Part shown: positions 58,269 to 64,000 of the stretch, piece by piece | How the letters are laid out: the number at the start of each line of letters is the position of its first letter | Position numbering within the stretch: the first letter of the stretch is position 1 | Assembly (NCBI RefSeq): GCF_030297155.1 | Contig: NZ_AP028068.1 | Span: 1,736,001 to 1,800,000, forward strand | Source of the DNA: Vibrio sp. FE10 | Lineage (GTDB): Bacteria > Pseudomonadota > Gammaproteobacteria > Enterobacterales > Vibrionaceae | Reading direction: 5' to 3' | DNA length: 64,000 nt | The notes under the pieces: model-generated | The model's database searches: none | What the model was told of the DNA's origin: nothing | The model's input: only the letters and a program-made list of their open reading frames with translations | Position numbers and translations under genes: made by a program

Positions 58269-59876
58269 GTGGACGCAAACGCCTTGACGGTGCTAGCTAT
58301 ATTAGTCGCTGGGTATACACTGCTCGCCGAAGAAAAGCGAATTGACTTGAAACTTAGGTTTTCATGGGCGGATAAATCCGTAGTTGGATTTCTTGTCAGC
58401 GCTTTACTCTATGTGATTTACCTACCTGTGTTGAGTGCTCTTGACTTAGCTTTACCGTTCAAATGGCTATGGGGTTTTAACGAGAAGATAACAGCCTTTA
58501 CGGCTATCGTTGCGACCTTACTTTACCTAGCTTTAAAGCTAGGAGGAAAACATCTGCCTAAATCAAAAACTTCTGACTGGCAAAAAGCATCAAGTCACTT
58601 ACTCAGAAATCAGAAGTTCGAACAGTTGGCATTTTTACTAGACAAATATCATCATCAATTCTTACTATCTTTTCAGGATCGTTGGTTCGACCGAGTTCGA
58701 GCTAGATTAATGGTACCTTATCGTCCTTCAATTCAGGAGCTAATTGATTGGGAATTAGGCGAAGAATCTGATGGTAGTTCAATGAGTAGTCGCATCAAAA
58801 CAGCTCTTGTTACTCTTATGAAGCCTTTTGCGTTCGCACTATCGTATTGCTTACCCGATCACAGCAAATACAAAGAAGGTGTATCCGCAAGTATCTCCGA
58901 CATATTTAAGTCCCACCTTTTTGTAAGGCATTTAGCTCGAACACAGCCATTGCTTTGTGCGAAATTTACAAGAGTTCGTTTTAGTTCTGATGACGAATTT
59001 ACTACGTTGTTCTTAAAAGAACTGATTGCCAACATATCAAGCCCTCTCTACCGAGAGCTTCAAGATAATCAAAATAGCTCTTATACAGGCGAGTATTACA
59101 TTGATGACTCTAACCCCCTGTTAAGCTTCTACTTCAAAGATATCGAAATCGCTTCTCAAGTTAGTGTCTGGAAACCCATTGGCGATTACACCAAAGAGTT
59201 TATTAAAAATCAAAAAGGCGAAGATAATTACTATAACAAACCGTTCTCATACACCTATCACGAAGAAGAGAAATGGGCATGTCCTATCTTCGTAAGTATT
59301 CACTTTTTCACCGTAATGACATCAAGAGCTATTCACATGGGACACCAAGATCATATGTGGCTGATGTACATAGAAAGATATGTAGATGAAATACTTAAGA
59401 ACTATATGCCTAACACTGATGTAGACAAAGACCGTGAGTTCCCAACCCGATTCGATTACCTCATTTATCAATCGTTAGATGCATTAAGGGGCTGGGTTGG
59501 CGCAGCCACATATAATGCTGAAGAAAATAACAAGGTGCAACTTGACGTCAGTAATGTACCCATCAAATGGGCAGCATCTACGCTTGGTAGTACATTTTAT
59601 AGCTTAATTAAATCGAACAAACTTACCGATAGCCAATATGTGTATTATCTCGAAATGATCGTGAAATTGATGAAAGATTTGGACAATTCTAATAATAAAG
59701 CCCTGAGCAAGCATATTATTGATAATGCTACCAAAGAATATGAGCTATCTTCGCCAGATGGAGGGGTAGTTGCAGCTCTGATTCAACACTACTCTCGAAT
59801 TGATCATGTTCTCAAGTCCAAAGAATCAACTTTTGAAAAAGTGGTTTCAGGAGCCATCGGTAAACCTTTACGCTAA
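58269..59876 (+). CDS. Membrane protein of unknown function (two-gene unit)
   Basis: 535 residues, GTG start after AAGGAAA. Three hydrophobic helices near the N-terminus (about 4-19, 37-58, 76-93), then about 440 residues that look cytoplasmic and helical, with aromatic-rich stretches (CPIFVSIHFFTVMTSRAIHMGHQDHMWLMY). No family recognised and no catalytic motif seen. The next gene starts 2 bp after its stop, so the two are a functional pair. Confidence 0.72.
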   Translation: MDANALTVLAILVAGYTLLAEEKRIDLKLRFSWADKSVVGFLVSALLYVIYLPVLSALDLALPFKWLWGFNEKITAFTAIVATLLYLALKLGGKHLPKSKTSDWQKASSHLLRNQKFEQLAFLLDKYHHQFLLSFQDRWFDRVRARLMVPYRPSIQELIDWELGEESDGSSMSSRIKTALVTLMKPFAFALSYCLPDHSKYKEGVSASISDIFKSHLFVRHLARTQPLLCAKFTRVRFSSDDEFTTLFLKELIANISSPLYRELQDNQNSSYTGEYYIDDSNPLLSFYFKDIEIASQVSVWKPIGDYTKEFIKNQKGEDNYYNKPFSYTYHEEEKWACPIFVSIHFFTVMTSRAIHMGHQDHMWLMYIERYVDEILKNYMPNTDVDKDREFPTRFDYLIYQSLDALRGWVGAATYNAEENNKVQLDVSNVPIKWAASTLGSTFYSLIKSNKLTDSQYVYYLEMIVKLMKDLDNSNNKALSKHIIDNATKEYELSSPDGGVVAALIQHYSRIDHVLKSKESTFEKVVSGAIGKPLR

Positions 59877-59878
59877 CC

Positions 59879-60649
59879 ATGTCATTTTCCAACGGAACTA
59901 TTCATAGCGGTGTAAAACAGTCAACAGACAGACCTAACCTAAACATGTGGGAAGTGATAAGAACAATACAAAAAACAATATTGGTGAGTAATATGAAAAA
60001 GAATAAAAAACTAGAGCACTACATCGACCAACTTGTTGGTGCTCGTGAACTAGAAATGGCTTTGTTTCCCGAAAAGTTTAAAGAAGCAGGTATCGATTCA
60101 AATACATTCCGAAAATTCTACGAAACCACAGTGATCTCTTTCGAAAGTAAGGAACTGGCTAAACACCATAACCTGTTTATTAACTATTGCGCTAAAGTTA
60201 TGGATACTAGGCTTTATAAAGGGCACTCTTCTGCTCACAATTGCCATGAATCATGTGAAACAGTTATGCGAGCTATTCATGCAGAAGATAACCTCCAGCT
60301 TCGTAACTTTCTGTTAGAATTAAAACCACAAGTAACGGTAGGGGATGTGTTAGTTGAAGGGCAGCCTCAGTATAATGTTACAAAAAGATCGATCAAAGAA
60401 ATAGTTGCAGAAGGTTTCAATCCCAATAAGTATCTAAATGTTCACGTTTGGATAACATTGCTTGACGGTACGATTTTTGACCCAACAATAGCTGCGACTT
60501 TAGTAGCAAAAAAAATGCTACCTCCTCAAGAAATCAATCAAATGCATATTCAACCTTTTGGTATGGACAATAATGTAAATATTACCTATAGACCGCTGCT
60601 TATTGATGATGAGTTCTATTCCAGAGTTGACCGTGATAGGAGTTTTTAG
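59879..60649 (+). CDS. Putative Cys-His-Asp hydrolase or transferase (two-gene unit)
   Basis: 256 residues. HNCHESCETVMRAIH (about 120-134) offers a nucleophile Cys at a helix start, and LNVHVWITLLDGTIFDPTIAA (about 183-203) gives His then Asp on adjacent strands: the triad layout of transglutaminase-like or papain-like cysteine enzymes. No named family recognised. No signal peptide, so probably cytoplasmic, acting with the membrane protein. An internal Met at 59945 or 59993 could also start it. Confidence 0.62.
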   Translation: MSFSNGTIHSGVKQSTDRPNLNMWEVIRTIQKTILVSNMKKNKKLEHYIDQLVGARELEMALFPEKFKEAGIDSNTFRKFYETTVISFESKELAKHHNLFINYCAKVMDTRLYKGHSSAHNCHESCETVMRAIHAEDNLQLRNFLLELKPQVTVGDVLVEGQPQYNVTKRSIKEIVAEGFNPNKYLNVHVWITLLDGTIFDPTIAATLVAKKMLPPQEINQMHIQPFGMDNNVNITYRPLLIDDEFYSRVDRDRSF

Positions 60650-60704
60650 CTGTATGTAGGCACCTAGATCAACCTTGGGATAACAATCTAAGGCTATATA
60701 ATAC

Positions 60705-60724
60705 TAAATTGCTTTTGTCCCAAA
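60705..60724 (+). repeat. TGTCCCAAA repeat, copy A
   Basis: TAAATTGCTTTTGTCCCAAA; 16 of 20 bases match copy B at 62838-62857. It lies between the Cys-His-Asp gene and the hybrid kinase gene. Confidence 0.45.
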
Positions 60725-60780
60725 GCGAGTCTAGATTCCAGACGATTTAACACTAGCTTGGGTATCAAATGAACTAGCTT

Positions 60781-62577
60781 CTACTCCAACACCATATTAT
60801 GGGCATGATTTACATTACAAACCAACGTTACGCTGTGTGCTATTGACTCCCTCAAAGAGTTTAATTGTAAGGGCTTTGTTATTACTCCATTGGCACCAGC
60901 ATCAACGAACGCTATCGCTGTTTCTTTGGTAACATCAGCGGTACAACCAAGAATAGCCCCTTGAAAATCATGCTCATTTCGTATTATTTTTGTCGCTTCT
61001 ATGCCTCCCATTTGTGGCATTTGATGATCCATCAAGATTACGTCAAAAGAACATTGGTGCACCCTTTCAACAGCTTCTATACCGTTAGATACAATAGAAG
61101 TAGTAAGCCCTAGCTTTTCACACAAGCGTTTAGCAACAAGTTGATTAATCCGGTTATCCTCAACGATAAGAACTGACTTACCGGAAAAGTCTTCTTCGTT
61201 TGCGAGCTTTCTTTTATCTTGGAAGGTAGTTCCTCTTGGGCTTATAACTCTTGCTACAAAGCAACTTCCTGAACCTAACTCACTTGTGACTGTTATATCC
61301 CCACCCATTGATGTACATAATTTTTTAACTATGGATAAACCTAACCCTGTACCTCCAAATTCGTGCATCGTTCTAACATCGGCTTGTTCGAACGCATTAA
61401 ATATACCGTTTAAACGATGTGAAGGTATACCAATTCCAGTATCAGAGACTTGAATAAAAAGCTCATTTTCTTCATTGTCATATTTTAAGACAACCTTAAC
61501 CTGCCCATCAGAGGTAAACTTTATGGCATTCCCCACTAAATTGTAAATAATTTGACGTATACGAGCTTTATCTCCGACTAAGACAAGATCTTCAGGCAAA
61601 CTACTGGTGTCGAATATAAGCTGAAGGTTTTTGTCAGAAGACTGCGGATAAAAAGAGTTTTTTATTGGCATCAATAGCTTGTTTAGTTCGAATTCTTCCT
61701 TAACAAAAACTAGATTCCCTTGCTCTAGATTTGAAAAATCAAGAATTTCGTTTATGACTACCATTAGGTGTTCACCTGACTCTAACAGCGTATCTAAGTG
61801 CGTCTGAATAGTTGAATCTTTATTGTCAGATATGAGTAACTGCGTCATTCCTATAACACCATTCATTGGGGTTCTTATCTCATGACTCATTGTTGCTAAA
61901 AAAATAGACTTAGCTAAATTGGCTTCCTCTGCCTTATTTACTGCCCCCTGTAATGCTAACTTGGTTTTTTTCAATTCTATAATGTAGTGGTTGAGGTAAA
62001 GGAACACGACAGAGAAGACTAAAATAATCAATAGTATCAAGGTATAAACGGTTGCTTCGCTGGTTAAGAATATGTTGTCCATCAAACGTTCGTGAACATG
62101 TTCCGCTGCTTCATCCATCTCTTCTGAAAAAACTTGTCTCTCTAATTTACTTAATAAAGATTCTGATACAGTTTGTTGTTTTGCTTTAAGTATTTTCTCA
62201 AGTAATACCAATTGTCTATCCGCAGTTTTTACGTACTCATCAACTACAGAAGGGAGTGAATTGCCTAACCAAAGCATTTGAGGAAATCTAACGTTAATGT
62301 CATTACTGGCTTCCTTTAAAGTGTTTAACTCGTAGGTTAGTTCTTGCACTTCAGAAAGTAGTTTGTTTATCTTTTGGTCAGCGTCTTCTGGCTGAGTTAA
62401 ATGAATATAGCTCCTCATATGGACAAGGCTTGCTGAATGGGCAACGTGTGAGCTTTCAATGGCCTCTAGAAGAGAATTTTGAGTTTTAAATGAAAAGAAA
62501 AAACTGAGAGTTATGCCCAATGCTAGTGCAATTAAAGCTTCCACAAGATTGAACATTTGTGAGTGTTCATTATTCAC
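60781..62577 (-). CDS. Hybrid sensor histidine kinase with receiver domain
   Basis: 598 residues from GTG 62577, which has GGAGG six bases upstream; the frame is open to 62670, but earlier ATGs lack ribosome sites. TM1 about 8-28, a periplasmic helical domain of about 150 residues, TM2 about 172-195, H-box FLATMSHEIRTPMNGVIGM, ATPase with NAIKFT and GTGLGLSIVKKL, then a receiver with Asp in DVILMDHQMPQMGG. No HPt domain or cognate regulator is nearby. Unusual to find among defence genes. Confidence 0.92.
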   Translation of the reverse strand: MNNEHSQMFNLVEALIALALGITLSFFFSFKTQNSLLEAIESSHVAHSASLVHMRSYIHLTQPEDADQKINKLLSEVQELTYELNTLKEASNDINVRFPQMLWLGNSLPSVVDEYVKTADRQLVLLEKILKAKQQTVSESLLSKLERQVFSEEMDEAAEHVHERLMDNIFLTSEATVYTLILLIILVFSVVFLYLNHYIIELKKTKLALQGAVNKAEEANLAKSIFLATMSHEIRTPMNGVIGMTQLLISDNKDSTIQTHLDTLLESGEHLMVVINEILDFSNLEQGNLVFVKEEFELNKLLMPIKNSFYPQSSDKNLQLIFDTSSLPEDLVLVGDKARIRQIIYNLVGNAIKFTSDGQVKVVLKYDNEENELFIQVSDTGIGIPSHRLNGIFNAFEQADVRTMHEFGGTGLGLSIVKKLCTSMGGDITVTSELGSGSCFVARVISPRGTTFQDKRKLANEEDFSGKSVLIVEDNRINQLVAKRLCEKLGLTTSIVSNGIEAVERVHQCSFDVILMDHQMPQMGGIEATKIIRNEHDFQGAILGCTADVTKETAIAFVDAGANGVITKPLQLNSLRESIAHSVTLVCNVNHAHNMVLE

Positions 62578-62836
62578 TTGAGTCCTCCAAATGGAATTCA
62601 TGGATAACAGGTATAGAGCTTTCTCTTTCAATATAATCAAAAAAGCAAGCAACCATAAATAGCCAAACAATTAATGCTATCCATACAAATACGCTTGTTT
62701 TATTCACCTTCCGACACCTCTCTTTCTCCATATGCATGAAGTTTAGAAGAGCATAACCTCAATAGCCATTCAATTTATGTGACTAAACTCAACGGAAAGA
62801 AAATGGTATGGTTGTGATACGCTTAAACTTGTTGGA

Positions 62837-62857
62837 GTAAGGCGCTTCTGTCCCAAA
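62837..62857 (+). repeat. TGTCCCAAA repeat, copy B
   Basis: GTAAGGCGC-TTC-TGTCCCAAA, 20 bp before the start codon region of the 178-residue gene; differs from copy C at two bases. Confidence 0.55.
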
Positions 62858-62877
62858 TACTTAAGAAAAACAAACCA

Positions 62878-63414
62878 ATGGCATACTCAATAATTGAACA
62901 TAAACATCGCTTTTCTGCATGGGCAGCTTCCAGAGCATCAAGCGTTAATGGCGTAAGGTTTACGGTTGAGCAAGGCAAACAACTTATCGAGTCTATAGGT
63001 CTAGATAGCTTTGTTGATTCTCCAGATAAACTACCAGCTAGAGAAGACATCAATAAACAGCACCGATTATGGCGTGAACAGCTTATTGCTGAAGCGAGTA
63101 AAATAGGGTTGGTCTTTACACATGGCATCGCAGCCAAATTAATCAACATGTACTTAAAATCGGCTTTGGTTTGCGGGGGATATGATTCGCACGCAAAAGT
63201 CGCCAAATTGCACCCTCCTATAGATGCAGTGTTGTTGAAAGCTTTACGCCAAAATAATATCGGAGGGCTGAAGTCTCGCTGGAAAGAAGCTGAACTTGCA
63301 AGATGGTCTAAATTTTCCTCAGATCAATATGAACAAGTAATTCAATCGGTCAAAGAAGTAATGGGCAGCCGCGCACTATGGGAAATTGAAGAGTTTTGGC
63401 AAGGCTACCAGTGA
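62878..63414 (+). CDS. Hypothetical accessory protein
   Basis: 178 residues, helical, no signal peptide. It begins with MAYSIIEHKHRFSAWAASRA and ends with MGSRALWEIEEFWQGYQ. A stretch LIAEASKIGLVFTHGIAAKLINMYLKSALVCGG may be a helical DNA- or protein-binding core. No family recognised, although similar proteins seem familiar from defence islands. It is bracketed by copies B and C of a 21-bp repeat. Confidence 0.65.
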   Translation: MAYSIIEHKHRFSAWAASRASSVNGVRFTVEQGKQLIESIGLDSFVDSPDKLPAREDINKQHRLWREQLIAEASKIGLVFTHGIAAKLINMYLKSALVCGGYDSHAKVAKLHPPIDAVLLKALRQNNIGGLKSRWKEAELARWSKFSSDQYEQVIQSVKEVMGSRALWEIEEFWQGYQ

Positions 63415-63419
63415 TCAAA

Positions 63420-63440
63420 GTAAGGCGCCTTTGTCCCAAA
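63420..63440 (+). repeat. TGTCCCAAA repeat, copy C
   Basis: GTAAGGCGCCTTTGTCCCAAA, right after the stop of the 178-residue gene. Contains the palindrome AAGGCGCCTT. Confidence 0.55.
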
Positions 63441-63558
63441 CCGATTTTGGTGACATAAGAGGCAGCCCTATACGACTAGGTCACGCTTCACCAGCAAAGG
63501 TGTTCGGTCGTGTATGAGTCAGTATATCTTTGTATCCACTGGTGTCCACGCGGGGACA

Positions 63559-63762
63559 TCAGTCTATTTTAATATCACCTTGCTTGACTCGAACACAAAA
63601 TGAATTCCAGTCATGAGCATAAACATAAATTGGGTGTGGCACTGACTGTCCTCGTATAAATTCATCAAAAACCCGCTCCCATTTGGGTGGCAACTCAGAC
63701 GGGTCTACCAGTGGGAATGCAACTCCAACCATTCGAAATTCTTCTAAATTAGGCAACTCCAT
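63559..63762 (-). CDS. Small hypothetical protein
   Basis: 67 residues (MELPNLEEFRMVGVAFPLVD then a Trp-rich acidic core). AGGAG stands close before the start. No family recognised. It follows, on the same strand, a decayed-looking frame, suggesting a former two-gene unit. Confidence 0.5.
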   Translation of the reverse strand: MELPNLEEFRMVGVAFPLVDPSELPPKWERVFDEFIRGQSVPHPIYVYAHDWNSFCVRVKQGDIKID

Positions 63763-63785
63763 AACTCAACTCCTGATTCAATCGA

Positions 63786-64000
63786 TTACTGTTGAAACGT
63801 TATAGTCGAGTCGAGCCTTAATTGCACGTAGTACCCGTCATCCAGATATGTACCTGCAACATAGTTATTATGTATGTCGTGCCACGTTCCAAACTCTTCA
63901 CTATCGGCCAACCATGTTATGATACCAGCAAGATTTTGTCCCGAACTCGTTTAAAAATTTATATCCGGTTGCAACTGTGGAGAACAAGTGCGAAACCAAG
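63786..64000 (-). pseudogene. Partial, apparently frameshifted coding region at the window edge
   Basis: On the minus strand a coding-like end, NLAGIITWLADSEEFGTWHD then NNYVAGTYLDDGYYVQLRLD, stops at 63786. Upstream the same frame has a stop near 63950, while another frame reads STVATGYKFLNEFGTKS. A single frameshift near 63930 would join them. The rest lies beyond the window. Confidence 0.35.

Noticed and set aside
1..64000. tRNA or rRNA genes
   Set aside because: No cloverleaf with a TTC-type T loop or ribosomal RNA sequence was recognised; short tRNA fragments at island borders were looked for and not found.

Overview
The window reads as chromosome 2 of a Vibrio, probably near the Splendidus clade. 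Gene content and order recall the middle of V. cholerae chromosome II: nrdD-nrdG, a tyrB-type aminotransferase, pntAB, then vxrABCDE. Three sequence signs suggest the replication terminus of that chromosome: a 28-bp dif-like site at 38831-38858 whose XerD-side arm is identical to Vibrio dif, an exact match to the matS consensus at 13976-13988, and a near match at 29851-29863. The genus call comes from recognised protein families, not from a database search.

Left part (1-31.6 kb, ordinary Vibrio genes). It starts inside nrdD, then nrdG, a MATE exporter divergent from an AraC regulator, an aminotransferase with a RimB-like zinc protease, a YbiT-type ABC-F protein, a dCache chemoreceptor, small envelope proteins, cobQ with modABC, three GGDEF proteins, a ComFB-family protein, a HlyU-family protein, pntAB and the vxrABCDE cell-envelope two-component operon. 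Most operons end in clear intrinsic terminators.

Middle (31.6-39.5 kb, patchwork around the dif-like site). There is a perfect LexA box, a small terminated gene pair that looks phage-derived, an Abi_C protein with a HEPN-type RN...H motif, short cassette-like genes with attC-like borders, a frameshifted zinc-ribbon gene, a membrane GAF-like protein with a coiled-coil partner, about 1 kb of apparently decayed DNA, and an ISNCY-type insertion sequence next to the dif-like site.

Right part (39.5-64 kb, mobile and defence DNA). Four tightly coupled genes encode three different tyrosine-recombinase-like proteins and a small helper, resembling the gamma-mobile-trio (GMT) elements of vibrios. After them come a divergent pair of ParB/DGQHR-fold proteins around a palindrome, and a type I restriction-modification operon (hsdM-hsdS-hsdR) interrupted by three extra genes: a HEPN protein (RNEIAH), an ankyrin-repeat protein, and a small protein with PD-(D/E)xK-like residues and a hydrophobic Gly-rich tail. 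Beyond hsdM lie a catalytic-domain-only tyrosine recombinase, a two-gene unit (membrane protein plus a Cys-His-Asp protein), a hybrid histidine kinase and small unknown genes separated by a repeated motif. The best candidates for something undescribed are the six-gene hsd operon, the ParB/DGQHR pair and the membrane/Cys-His-Asp pair.
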